A model generated the notes under the pieces. That model was not told the origin of the DNA. It saw only the letters and a program-made list of their open reading frames with translations, and did no database searches. A DNA stretch of 64,000 nt from NCBI GenBank assembly GCA_016703265.1, contig JADJCK010000001.1, forward strand, positions 62,001 to 126,000, written 5' to 3'. This DNA comes from a bacterium. Its GTDB lineage: Bacteria > Krumholzibacteriota > Krumholzibacteriia > LZORAL124-64-63. How positions within the stretch are numbered: the first letter of the stretch is position 1; each line of letters starts with the position of its first letter. The translations under genes and the position numbers were made by a program. Positions 42,520 through 50,597 of this stretch are shown piece by piece.

Positions 42520-43221
42520 ATGATGACGCGCGCGGTGCCGGCCTCGGTCGTGCTGCACGCCATCGCGTTCACCGCGATGCTGCTGTGGGGCGATCGCGTG
42601 ACGACGCAGGCAGCCCACATCCCCAGCGTGATCGCCGTGAGGCTGGTCGACGCTCCAGTGCAACCGGCACAATCGGCGCCGCCGGCGCCCGAGGTGAAGG
42701 CCCTGCCGGAGCCGGAGGCGGAACCGATCAAGCCCGACGTGGTCCGGCCACCCAAGGAAGTGCCGCGCGAGAAGCCGAAAGAGAAGGCGAAGGAGAAGCC
42801 GAAGCCGGTCGTGACGCCGCCCTCGACCGCCACGGGGCCGCCCAAGCCGGAGGCCGGCGTCAAAGGCACCACGACCGGCGCGGCCACCGGCCTGACCGGG
42901 CCGGCCGTCAGCGGTACCGACACCGACTTCCCGTTCGCCTGGTACCTGCAGGCGGTCGAGAGCAAGGTGGTGGCCAACTGGAAGCCGCGGCAGCTGGGGT
43001 TCGGCCAGAAGGCCGTGGTCTCCTGCAGCGTGCACTTCGTCATCAACCGCGCCGGGGTCGTGTCGCAGGCGCGGCTCGTGCGTAACAGCGGTCTCGGCGT
43101 CTACGATCGCGAGGCGCTGCGCGCGGTGCAGACCACGCGCCTGCCGCCCCTGCCGCCGCAGTACCGCGGCAGCGACCTGGGCGTCACCTTCGACTTCAAC
43201 CTGGAGCCCGGAACCCAATGA
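42520..43221 (+). CDS. tolA: TolA/TonB-type energy transducer
   Basis: 233-aa periplasm-spanning protein. The N-terminal helix VVLHAIAFTAMLLWG anchors it. Residues about 45-110 are a Pro/Lys/Glu-rich rod (PKEVPREKPKEKAKEKPKP). The C-terminal TonB/TolA domain (FAWYLQAVESKVVANWKP ... VHFVINRAGVVSQARLVRNSGLGVYDREALRAVQ) is more TonB-like than classical TolA. Between tolR and tolB it should link TolQR to TolB-Pal. It ends four bases into tolB. Confidence 0.85.
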   Translation: MMTRAVPASVVLHAIAFTAMLLWGDRVTTQAAHIPSVIAVRLVDAPVQPAQSAPPAPEVKALPEPEAEPIKPDVVRPPKEVPREKPKEKAKEKPKPVVTPPSTATGPPKPEAGVKGTTTGAATGLTGPAVSGTDTDFPFAWYLQAVESKVVANWKPRQLGFGQKAVVSCSVHFVINRAGVVSQARLVRNSGLGVYDREALRAVQTTRLPPLPPQYRGSDLGVTFDFNLEPGTQ

Positions 43222-44516
43222 CGAGATTGTCCCGATTCGCGGCGGCCCCGTCCGCCGCCGCCGTTCTCGCCGCGCTCTGCTTCCTGGCCTGGCCGCTGCT
43301 GGCCGGCGCGCAGGGCGGGCGCACGGAAGTGACCATCGACCACACGCAGCAGGCGGTCCTGAAGACCGACGTGCGCATCGGCGACTTCCGGGCGCTCTCG
43401 GCCGGCCGGAACGTGCAGGAGACTGCCGCCAAGCTGCGCGAGGTGGTGGCCAACGACCTGCTCCTGAGCGGCCTGTTCAACGTGGGCGGGACCGGGTTCA
43501 AGCCGGCGGAACTGCCTTTCAGCTGGACCATCGAGGCCACGGTGGAAGGCGCCGCTGCGGGCGAATGGCCGGTGACCGTGAACCTGAACCTGCTCACCTG
43601 GCCCGACCGCCAGCTGGTGCTGACCAAGCGCTACCGCCCGGGCGAGGACCAGGTCCGCACGACGGCGCACCACTTCGCGAACGAGGTGGTGCGGACGACC
43701 GTGGGCAGCGAGGGCATCGCCCTGACCCGCGTGGCGTTCTCGCGCGGCCGCGGCGACCGCCGCGACATCTACGTGGTGGACTACGACGGCGAGGGGCTGC
43801 TCCGCCTGACGGCCAACCGGACGCTCAACCTGTGCCCGGACTGGTCGCCGGACGGGGCCCGGATCGCCTTCACCAGCTACCGCGGCGGCCAGCAGGGGCT
43901 CTACAGCCTGGAGACGGCCACGGGCGCGGTCAGGCAGGTCATCGCCATGGAGGGCCTGAACCTCGGCGCCGACTGGAGTCCCGACGGCAAGGAACTGTTG
44001 ATCTCCCTGTCGCGCGGTGGGGATCCGGAGATCTACCGGATCACCCCGGACGGCAAGATCGTCAAACGACTGACAGTGTCTCCCGCCATCGAAATCAGCC
44101 CGAACTGGGCCCCGAATGGCCGCGAACTCGTTTTTACCAGTGACAGCAGCGGTACCCCGCAGTTATATATGATCGACCGCGAAGGCGCCGGGAAACGCCG
44201 GGTGACCTTCGAGGGCAAGTACAACGACTCGGCTGCCCTGTCGCCCAACGGCGAATGGCTGGCTTACGCCACCCGCGAGGATGTCATCACGCAGATCATC
44301 GTGATGCGCCCGGGCGGCGAAGACCGCCGGGTGGTCACTGACACGTCGTGGCGCAATTGCGAGGACCCCAGCTGGGCGCCGGACGGCCGCCACCTGGTCT
44401 TCACCTCGGACAGGACGGGCGCCTCGAAACTGTATGTGTACGATGTGGTGGAGAACTCGTTCCGCCAGCTGACTTTCGGGAATGATCCCGATATCACCCC
44501 GGCCTGGTCACGCTAG
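43218..44516 (+). CDS. tolB: Tol-Pal system beta-propeller protein TolB
   Basis: 432-aa periplasmic protein. The signal peptide covers about residues 1-32 (ending AGAQGG). The N-terminal alpha/beta domain runs to about 165, followed by a six-bladed WD40-like propeller with repeated PDWSPDGARIAF, ADWSPDGKELLI, PNWAPNGRELVF, AALSPNGEWLAY and PSWAPDGRHLVF units. It binds Pal and the TolA C-terminus. The start overlaps tolA. Confidence 0.93.
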   Translation: MTRLSRFAAAPSAAAVLAALCFLAWPLLAGAQGGRTEVTIDHTQQAVLKTDVRIGDFRALSAGRNVQETAAKLREVVANDLLLSGLFNVGGTGFKPAELPFSWTIEATVEGAAAGEWPVTVNLNLLTWPDRQLVLTKRYRPGEDQVRTTAHHFANEVVRTTVGSEGIALTRVAFSRGRGDRRDIYVVDYDGEGLLRLTANRTLNLCPDWSPDGARIAFTSYRGGQQGLYSLETATGAVRQVIAMEGLNLGADWSPDGKELLISLSRGGDPEIYRITPDGKIVKRLTVSPAIEISPNWAPNGRELVFTSDSSGTPQLYMIDREGAGKRRVTFEGKYNDSAALSPNGEWLAYATREDVITQIIVMRPGGEDRRVVTDTSWRNCEDPSWAPDGRHLVFTSDRTGASKLYVYDVVENSFRQLTFGNDPDITPAWSR

Positions 44517-44548
44517 AACCAGCCGGGCAACACCAAGGAGTGGTCAAG

Positions 44549-45082
44549 ATGAAGAACAGTTCGCTGAAACGCTTCTCGCTCGTCCTGGTCCTGTGTGCGC
44601 TTGCGCTCGTCGCGCTCGGCGGTTGCAGCAAGAAGCCGCCCGTGGTGACGGAAGTCCCGGTGGAGCAGGCCCCCGTCGAAGTCGTGCAGGCGCCGCCGAA
44701 GGCCGAGCCCGAGGCCCCGAAGGGTCCCGACTACGCGAATCTTGACCCGTCGAAGTACGGCATCGAGGACGTCTTCTACGGTTACGACCAGTATGACCTC
44801 AGTGACGTGTCGATGGGCGTGCTGACGAAGAACGCGCGCATCCTCAAGGAAGCCGGCGTCACGCTGGTCGTGGCTGGTCACTGCGACGAGCGCGGCACGA
44901 TCGAGTACAACCTGGCCCTGGGCGAGAAGCGCGCGAAGTCGGCCCGCGACTACCTCGTGAGCCTGGGCGTGCCCGCGGGCAACCTGCGGGTCACCAGCTA
45001 CGGCGAGAGCCGCCCGTTCTCGAACGGCCATGGCGAGAACGACTGGGCCCAGAATCGCCGCGCCCACTTCGAGCGCCCGTAA
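44549..45082 (+). CDS. pal: Peptidoglycan-associated lipoprotein Pal
   Basis: 177-aa outer-membrane lipoprotein. The signal peptide ends in LVALGGC (Cys near residue 23). A Pro/Glu/Val-rich spacer precedes the OmpA-like peptidoglycan-binding domain: VLTKNARILKEAG, VVAGHCDERGTIEYNLALGEKRA and the closing ENDWAQNRRAHFE. ATG 44549 has AAGGAG eight bases before; GTG 44540 is in frame but overlaps that site. Part of the tol operon. Confidence 0.94.
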   Translation: MKNSSLKRFSLVLVLCALALVALGGCSKKPPVVTEVPVEQAPVEVVQAPPKAEPEAPKGPDYANLDPSKYGIEDVFYGYDQYDLSDVSMGVLTKNARILKEAGVTLVVAGHCDERGTIEYNLALGEKRAKSARDYLVSLGVPAGNLRVTSYGESRPFSNGHGENDWAQNRRAHFERP

Positions 45083-45100
45083 TTGGAAAGGCGTCGCAGG

Positions 45101-45871
45101 ATGCGCAGGCAAATGCTGGTCGTGGCGGGGCTCACCCTGGTGACGTTGTTCGCCGGGTGCGCCCCGCAGTTGAACCGGATCGAGGTCGCGGTTCAGGACA
45201 ACCGCGACCAGGTCGCGCGGATGCAGGCCGAGAACAAGCGTCTCCTCCAGGAGATGCAGGCTCTCAACCAGCTCATGCGGATCGAGAAGGACGCGGGCGA
45301 CGAGACCTCGGCCATGCGCCTGGCGAAATTGTCGCAGGTTTCCGCACGTTTGGATCAACTCATGCAGAAGCTGGACGATAACGCCCAGTACATGCGCGAG
45401 TTGTCCGCCCGCGTGGACCTGCTGGCCACCCGGCAGGGGATCCCCACGCTGGGCGAGTACAAGCCGCCCCAGGCCGGGGGCGCGGCCGACGCGATGCCCG
45501 AGGAGGGCCGCTCGATCTTCGCCGCGGCCGAGCAGGACCGCACCCGGGGGAACAACGACCTGGCCCGCCAGGGCTACGAGGAGTTCCTGCAGCGGTTCGG
45601 CAGTTCGGAATCGGCGGACGACGCGCTGTACCGGCTGGGCGACCTGGACTACGCCGACGGTGACCACGCCGGCGCGGTCAAGCGCTTCGAGGCGCTCCTG
45701 AAGGAGCACCCGGAGAGCTCGTGGGTCCCGGCGGCCATGTACAAGGCCCGGGCCAGCTACCTGGCACTGGGCCGCAAGCAGGACGCCAGGAAGATGGGTG
45801 GGGACCTCCTGGCGAAGTTCCCGGCCTCGGACGAGGCGGCGCTGCTCAAGGAAGAAACCGGCAAGGACTGA
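45101..45871 (+). CDS. cpoB: Tol-Pal system protein CpoB/YbgF
   Basis: 256-aa periplasmic protein with a lipoprotein-type signal (VTLFAGC), so probably lipid-anchored unlike soluble E. coli CpoB. An N-terminal coiled coil (about residues 25-110: VQDNRDQVARMQAENKRLLQEMQ) is followed by a TPR domain (AEQDRTRGNNDLARQGYEEFLQRFG, YRLGDLDYADGDHAGAVKRFEALLKEHP). In E. coli it coordinates Tol with PBP1B during septal wall synthesis. I chose ATG 45101 with GGAAAGG upstream; TTG 45083 is in frame. Confidence 0.88.
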   Translation: MRRQMLVVAGLTLVTLFAGCAPQLNRIEVAVQDNRDQVARMQAENKRLLQEMQALNQLMRIEKDAGDETSAMRLAKLSQVSARLDQLMQKLDDNAQYMRELSARVDLLATRQGIPTLGEYKPPQAGGAADAMPEEGRSIFAAAEQDRTRGNNDLARQGYEEFLQRFGSSESADDALYRLGDLDYADGDHAGAVKRFEALLKEHPESSWVPAAMYKARASYLALGRKQDARKMGGDLLAKFPASDEAALLKEETGKD

Positions 45872-46236
45872 TGCTGGCCGCGCGGGCGGCCCGGGGAGAG
45901 ATCACGGTGCCCAAGTTCTCGGTGCTCAAGATGGCGCGTGGCCTGTCGCAGGTCTTCCGCCCCGTGGAACTGACCGACATCGACGGTCGCTACCACGCCT
46001 TCATCGTGCGCTACAGCGGCGACTACATCACCCATGCCCACGACAAGGATGAGTTCGTCTACATCCTCGAGGGCTCGCTGGTGGTGGAGATGGAAGGGCG
46101 CGAGGTCGAGGTGCGGCAGGGCGAGGCCCTGCTGGTGCCCGCGGGCGTGAAGCACCGTCCCCGGTGCCGGAACAACGCGCTGGGCCTGGTGGTCGAGACC
46201 AAGGGACTGCAGAAGCAGATGGACCCGCAGGTCTAG
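45871..46236 (+). CDS. Cupin-domain protein
   Basis: 121-aa single-domain cupin. Motif 1 is THAHDKDEFVYILEGSLVVEMEG, with the His-x-His-x4-Glu metal triad partly kept; motif 2 is LLVPAGVKHRPRC, with its His. The N-terminal helix (PKFSVLKMARGLSQVFRPVEL) may cap the barrel. ATG 45871 overlaps the cpoB stop; GTG 45907 after GGGGAGAG is an equal alternative that would remove 12 residues. Probably a small-molecule binder or isomerase; no substrate is suggested. It is co-transcribed with tol genes. Confidence 0.72.
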   Translation: MLAARAARGEITVPKFSVLKMARGLSQVFRPVELTDIDGRYHAFIVRYSGDYITHAHDKDEFVYILEGSLVVEMEGREVEVRQGEALLVPAGVKHRPRCRNNALGLVVETKGLQKQMDPQV

Positions 46237-46265
46237 CTCCAGGCCGGGATGTGCCAGGGAAGCAG

Positions 46266-46293
46266 GAAGGGCGGCCCCGCGGCCGCCCTTCTT
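46266..46293. terminator. Bidirectional terminator between cupin gene and fbp
   Basis: A perfect 11-base stem GAAGGGCGGCC / GGCCGCCCTTC with a CCGC loop sits between two convergent genes, with short T-rich tails on both strands. It lies 30 bases after the cupin stop and 25 bases after the fbp stop on the other strand. Confidence 0.75.
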
Positions 46294-46318
46294 CATGTCG
46301 CATCGCGTCCGGCAGTGC

Positions 46319-47353
46319 TCAGCTCTGGCCGCCGCCGATCATCTTCTCGATCCACATCACGTCGCCGCGACTGCCGATGTACAGCGGCACCCGCATGTGC
46401 AGTTCGTCGGGCACGATGTCGAGGACCGGGCCGTGCCCGTCGCTGGCGTAGCCGCCGGCGTTCTCGGCCACGAGGGCCAGCGGCGCCGCTTCGCACATGA
46501 GGCGCAGCTTGCCGCCCGGCTTGTCGAGCGTGGGCGGGTAGAGGAAGACGCCGCCGTAGAGCAGGTTGCGGTGGAAGTCGGCGACGAGCGACCCGATGTA
46601 GCGCGAGGTCTTGCCGGGCACCTTGTGGCCGCCGTTGTTGGCGGCATCGCGCCCGTATTTCAACTGGCGAACCGTCTCGCGCACCTCGGGCGACCACTTC
46701 GGCTCGTTGCCCTCGTTCACGGAGTAGATGCCGCCCTCGAACGGGGTGGTGATGTGCTCGTGGCTGAGAAGGAACTCGCCGATGCTCGGGTCGAGCGTGA
46801 AGCCGTGCACGCCGTGCCCGGCCGTGTAGACGAACATGGTGCTCGAACCGTAGATGACGTAACCGGAGGCCACCAGTTGCCGACCGGGCTGGAGCAGGTC
46901 GGCCGGTCCCACCTTGTTGAGGAACGAGCGGCGCTTCCAGATGCCGAAGATGGTGCCCACCGAGACGTTGGCATCGATGTTCGAGCTGCCGTCGAGCGGG
47001 TCGAAGATGACCACGTAATTGTGCGACCCGGGACCGACCTCGTTGAACACGGGGTCGGCCATCTCCTCGCTGCCCATGATGCAGACCTGGCCGCGCGTTC
47101 CCAGGCATTTCAGGAGGACGGCGTTGGCGTAGTCATCCAGCTTCTGGACGGTCTCGCCCTGCACGTTCGACTCGCCGGTGGCGCCGAGGATGTCGACCAG
47201 CCCGGCCTTGGTCACCTCGCGGCTGACGATCTTGGCGGCGAACGTGATGTCGTTCAGGAGCCCGGTGAAGTCGCCGCTGGCTGCGGGATGCAGTTTCTGC
47301 AACTCGAGGATGTGCGCCTCGATGGTCTGGAGGATACGGGGGGATTGGGTCAT
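46319..47353 (-). CDS. fbp: Class I fructose-1,6-bisphosphatase
   Basis: 344-aa gluconeogenic phosphatase producing fructose 6-phosphate. The metal-binding motif is VVIFDPLDGSSNIDANVSVGTIFGI (residues about 113-137), with GSEEM upstream and RYIGSLVADFHRNLLYGGVFLYP near 260, the sugar-phosphate site. The start is ATG (complement 47351-47353) with AGGAAGGG upstream; the frame extends further but without homology. Transcribed leftward, probably from the promoter at 47464-47491, and convergent with the tol operon. Some AMP-site residues cannot be judged by eye. Confidence 0.93.
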   Translation of the reverse strand: MTQSPRILQTIEAHILELQKLHPAASGDFTGLLNDITFAAKIVSREVTKAGLVDILGATGESNVQGETVQKLDDYANAVLLKCLGTRGQVCIMGSEEMADPVFNEVGPGSHNYVVIFDPLDGSSNIDANVSVGTIFGIWKRRSFLNKVGPADLLQPGRQLVASGYVIYGSSTMFVYTAGHGVHGFTLDPSIGEFLLSHEHITTPFEGGIYSVNEGNEPKWSPEVRETVRQLKYGRDAANNGGHKVPGKTSRYIGSLVADFHRNLLYGGVFLYPPTLDKPGGKLRLMCEAAPLALVAENAGGYASDGHGPVLDIVPDELHMRVPLYIGSRGDVMWIEKMIGGGQS

Positions 47354-47463
47354 GATCCCTTCCTGGTGGGGCGGTCCTGAAGGGCGCCGGAACGGCGGGC
47401 CGGCCAGGGCCTGGTGCGGGGCGATTCCGGGTCCGGACACGGAACGCCGAATATGTGACATCC

Positions 47464-47491
47464 ATTGTAACACCTTGCCAGCAAACAACAA
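47464..47491 (-). promoter_or_regulatory. Candidate promoter for fbp
   Basis: On the minus strand TTGTTG and TACAAT are separated by 16 bases, giving a leader of about 100 bases to fbp. It lies in the 229-base divergent gap between fbp and pruA. No matching pair was found for pruA on the plus strand. Confidence 0.45.
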
Positions 47492-47582
47492 CCATCTTCT
47501 TGCGCGGAACCGGGCCGTTTGCCATCGTCGAGGCAACTCTCAACGGGCACCCGCCAGGCCCCGTCCTTCCGGAGGCGACACT

Positions 47583-49218
47583 ATGTCCGACGTCATGTTC
47601 ACGATCCCCGAGCCCCGCAACGAACCCGTGCTCGGCTACCTGCCAGGCTCGCCCGAGAAGGCCGAGTTGAAGGCAGCGCTCCAGGCCATGGCCTCCGAGC
47701 AGGTGGAGATCCCGCTGTTCATCGGCGGACAGGAAGAGCGCACCGGGCGGCTGGCCGACTGCGTGATGCCGCACGATCACGCGCACAAGCTCGGCAGCTA
47801 CCACAAGGCCGAGGAGAAGGAAGTTAAGGCCGCGATCCAGGCGGCCGAGAAGGCCCGCCCGGGCTGGGCGGCCATGCCGTTCCAGCAGCGCGCCGCCATC
47901 CTGCTGAAGGCCGCCGACCTGCTGGCCGGGCGCAAGCGGATGCTCCTTAACGCCGCGACGATGCTCGGCCAGAGCAAGACGGCATTCCAGGCCGAGATCG
48001 ACTCGGCGGCCGAGTTGATCGACTTCTGGCGCTACAACCCGCATTTCGCCGAGCAGATCATGCGTGAACAGCCGCGCAGTTCGCCCGGGCACCTGGAACA
48101 CCCTCGAGCAGCGGCCGCTCGACGGCTTCGTCTTCGCGGTGACGCCGTTCAATTTCACGAGCATCGCCGGCAACCTGCCGACGGCGCCGGCATTGATGGG
48201 CAACACGGTGGTGTGGAAGCCCGCATCGAGTTCGGTGCTGAGCGGCTGGGTGATCATGAACATCCTGCGCGAAGCAGGGCTGCCCGACGGCGTGATCAAC
48301 TTCGTGCCCGGCAGCGGCGGCCAGGTCGGCAACCCCGTGATGGCGGCGCCCGAACTGGGCGGCGTTCACTTCACCGGCTCGACCAGCGTCTTCCACGACA
48401 TGTGGCGCACGATCGGCGGCAACATCGCCAAATACGGCTGCTACCCGCGGCTGGTGGGCGAGACGGGCGGCAAGGACTTCATCTTCGCGCACCCGAGCGC
48501 CGACGTCGAAGCGCTCGCCACGGCGATGGTCCGCGGCGCCTTCGAGTACCAGGGCCAGAAGTGCAGCGCGGCGAGCCGCGCCTACATTCCCGAGAGCATC
48601 TGGCCGCAGGTGAAGGAGCGGCTGCTGGCCGACATCGCTTCCCTGCGCATGGGCGACGTGAGCGATTTCCGCACCTTCATGGGCGCGGTCATCGACAAGG
48701 GCGCCTTCAACGACATCAAGGGCTTCATCGACAGGGCGAAGGAAGCGAAGGGCAAGGCGCGCATCCTGGCCGGCGGCGGCTGCGATGCCACGACGGGGTT
48801 CTTCATCGAGCCCACCGTGATCGAAGCGCTCGATCCGCTGTACGAGACGATGGTCGAGGAGATCTTCGGGCCGGTGCTGACGCTGCACGTCTACGCCGAC
48901 AAGGACCTCCTGAAGATGCTCACGATCTGCGACCGCTCGGCCACGTACGCGCTGACCGGCGCGATCTTCGCGCAGGACCGCGCCGCGATCATCCAGATGA
49001 AGGATGCCTTGCAGGGCGCCGCCGGGAACTTCTACATCAACGACAAGCCCACCGGGGCCGTGGTGGGGCAGCAGCCGTTCGGCGGCAGCCGCGCCTCGGG
49101 CACGAACGACAAGGCGGGCAGTTACCTGAACCTGATCCGCTGGGTGAGTCCGCGGTCGGTCAAGGAGACGTTTGACCCGCCGCGTGCCTATCCGTATCCC
49201 TACATGTCCGAAAGGTAG
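47583..49218 (+). CDS. pruA: L-glutamate gamma-semialdehyde dehydrogenase PruA, frame broken once
   Basis: Oxidises glutamate semialdehyde (from proline) to glutamate with NAD. The N-terminal part (47583 to about 48083) matches the family's PEPRNEPVLGYLPGSPEKAELK and NAATMLGQSKTAFQAEIDSAAELIDFWR. The rest is one base later (to 49218): FVFAVTPFNFTSIAGNLPTAPALMGNTVVWKPAS, VHFTGST, the catalytic-Cys region FEYQGQKCSAASRAY, and EEIFGPVLTLHVY. Total about 544 aa, the normal length. The break is at GCCCGGGCACC (48083-48093), where one extra base changes SSPGTWN to SSPGHLE. No PruB/PutA proline dehydrogenase is nearby. Confidence 0.9.
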
Positions 49219-49249
49219 CCGCCCCGCAGACGCGGCTGCCCGAAGGGCG

Positions 49250-49291
49250 AACAAGGCGAGGGGCGGCAATCCTGCCGTCCCTCGTTGTTTT
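49250..49291 (+). terminator. Intrinsic terminator after pruA
   Basis: A long, imperfect stem (AACAA, CGAGGG and CGGCA segments pairing with TGCCG, CCCTCG, TTGTT) with an ATCC loop runs into TTGTTTT. It is well formed, with the T-run on the plus strand. Confidence 0.75.
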
Positions 49292-49359
49292 GGCGGCGGT
49301 GGAACCGGTGACGGGGCGCCCGGAACGGATTCGCGGAAGTCCAGCGAGGCGGAGCAGGG

Positions 49360-49446
49360 TGGTGCCGGAGGTGGGGCTCGAACCCACACGTCCCGAAGGA
49401 CACTGGATTTTGAGTCCAGCGCGTCTGCCAGTTCCACCACTCCGGC
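49360..49446 (-). tRNA. tRNA-Leu (CAA anticodon)
   Basis: An 87-base type II tRNA on the minus strand, including an encoded CCA. The acceptor stem is GCCGGAG/CTCCGGC with discriminator A. The anticodon stem CTGGA/TCCAG closes the loop CTCAAAA, giving anticodon CAA (reads UUG). The long variable arm has stem GTCC-TTCG-GGAC, and the T arm is GTGGG-TTCGAGC-CCCAC. The long variable arm with A at the discriminator position is diagnostic of Leu. Confidence 0.95.
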
Positions 49447-49498
49447 ACCGAAGGGGAGGGCCGGGCCGCGCCCAGGGGCGACCACCGGCGACCGGGGG

Positions 49499-49527
49499 AT
49501 TTAACCCGCCGGAGGCCGCGAAGTCAA
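49499..49527 (-). promoter_or_regulatory. Promoter for tRNA-Leu
   Basis: On the minus strand TTGACT and TTAAAT are separated by 17 bases (5 of 6 and 4 of 6 consensus). The -10 lies 52 bases upstream of the tRNA 5' end. It is divergent from the tRNA-Ala promoter; the two -35 elements are 14 bases apart. Confidence 0.6.
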
Positions 49528-49541
49528 GGCGGCCGAAATGT

Positions 49542-49569
49542 TTGACACACACCGGGCCGATGCTATATT
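49542..49569 (+). promoter_or_regulatory. Strong promoter for tRNA-Ala
   Basis: TTGACA (6 of 6) and TATATT (5 of 6) are spaced by 16 bases, with an extended -10 TGC directly before the -10. The tRNA begins 20 bases after the -10. This is the strongest promoter in the window. Confidence 0.75.
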
Positions 49570-49589
49570 TGCGCCCGGTCGCATCAGGT

Positions 49590-49665
<76 letters not shown>

Positions 49666-49695
49666 CCTGCACCAGCATCCGAAGGCAAGCAGCGG

Positions 49696-49724
49696 GATCC
49701 GGCGCCAGGCCGGGTCTTTTTTTT
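49696..49724 (+). terminator. Intrinsic terminator after tRNA-Ala
   Basis: An 8-base stem GATCCGGC/GCCGGGTC with a five-base loop is followed by eight consecutive T, 31 bases after the tRNA. It is a textbook rho-independent terminator. Confidence 0.9.
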
Positions 49725-49759
49725 GTCCCGGGGACGGAACCCGGGGCGGGGTGGTCAAG

Positions 49760-50543
49760 GTGAATCCCGTTGACGAGAGATCCGACGGACCGTCCGTGAC
49801 GCCACGGCCGGCGCGCGCCGTGTGGCGGGAGCTGCTCGGGCCCGTGCTGGTGTTGACGGCGCTGGCGGCGGCAGCCCACCTGGCCAACTCCCGCTGGCCG
49901 GATTGGCCGGCGCGGCTGGCCGCTCTCGGCCCCTGGAGGCCGGCAATCTATGTGGCCCTGTGGCTCCTGGCTGTGCCCTGCGGCTTCCCGGCCGCGGGCC
50001 TGGGACTGACGTCGGGTTTCCTCTTCGGAACCGTCGGCGGCGCCGCTGGGGCCACGGGCGGCCTGCTGGTCTCCGGGCTGCTGATGTTCGGCCTCGGGCG
50101 GCGCTGGCTTCGCCCTCGCGTGGCGCGCCTGACGGCGGCCCAGCCGCGCCTGGCGCGGCTGGAGCGGGAAGCGGCGGCGGGCGGGCTCGGGCTGCACCTG
50201 GTGGCCCGCCTTTCACCCTTGAACTACGCATTGACAAGCTACACTCTTGCCGCGGGCGGAGCGCCGCTACGCACCTACGCAGCGGGCCTGGCGGGCGCTC
50301 TGCCGGAGGCTCTGGGCCTACGTGTGGCTGGGGGCGGCTGCGGCGCGCGGGGCCCGGGGAAGCGACGCACCGGGCTCCCTGAAGCTGGCGCTCCTCATCG
50401 TCGGCGGGCTGGGCCTGCTGGGGCTGGGTTACGCGCTCGCCCGGCTGGCGCGCCGGGCCTGGCAACCGGAGTCGCGGGCCGACGACAGGGCAGCGACGGC
50501 CGGGACTGATTGCCGTTCCCTGCCGTTTCGGTCGTTCGGGTAG
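49760..50543 (+). CDS. VTT/TVP38-DedA-like membrane protein, frame broken once
   Basis: Membrane protein of about 260 aa. Helices are near VLVLTALAAAAHLA, AIYVALWLLAVPCGFPAAGLGLTSGFLFG and GATGGLLVSGLLMFGLGRRWL. LHLVARLSPLNYALTSYTLAAGGAPLRTYAAGLAGALPEA is the re-entrant VTT/SNARE-associated signature, with the R-x-x-P motif. After about 50312 the homology continues one base later as WAYVWLGAAA and a last helix LALLIVGGLGLLGLGYAL, ending at 50543; the in-frame reading without correction turns into arginine-rich nonsense. Related proteins act in membrane lipid scrambling. The start is uncertain: GTG 49760 or 49751. Confidence 0.75.
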
Positions 50544-50597
50544 GCGGCCTCGCGACAATCGCGGGCTGAGCCGGCAACGCGCCGGAGGAAGGCTGAC

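Noticed and set aside
45907..46236. Cupin gene as a phosphomannose-isomerase-type enzyme
   Set aside because: A single cupin domain with generic motifs; no substrate-specific residues can be identified.
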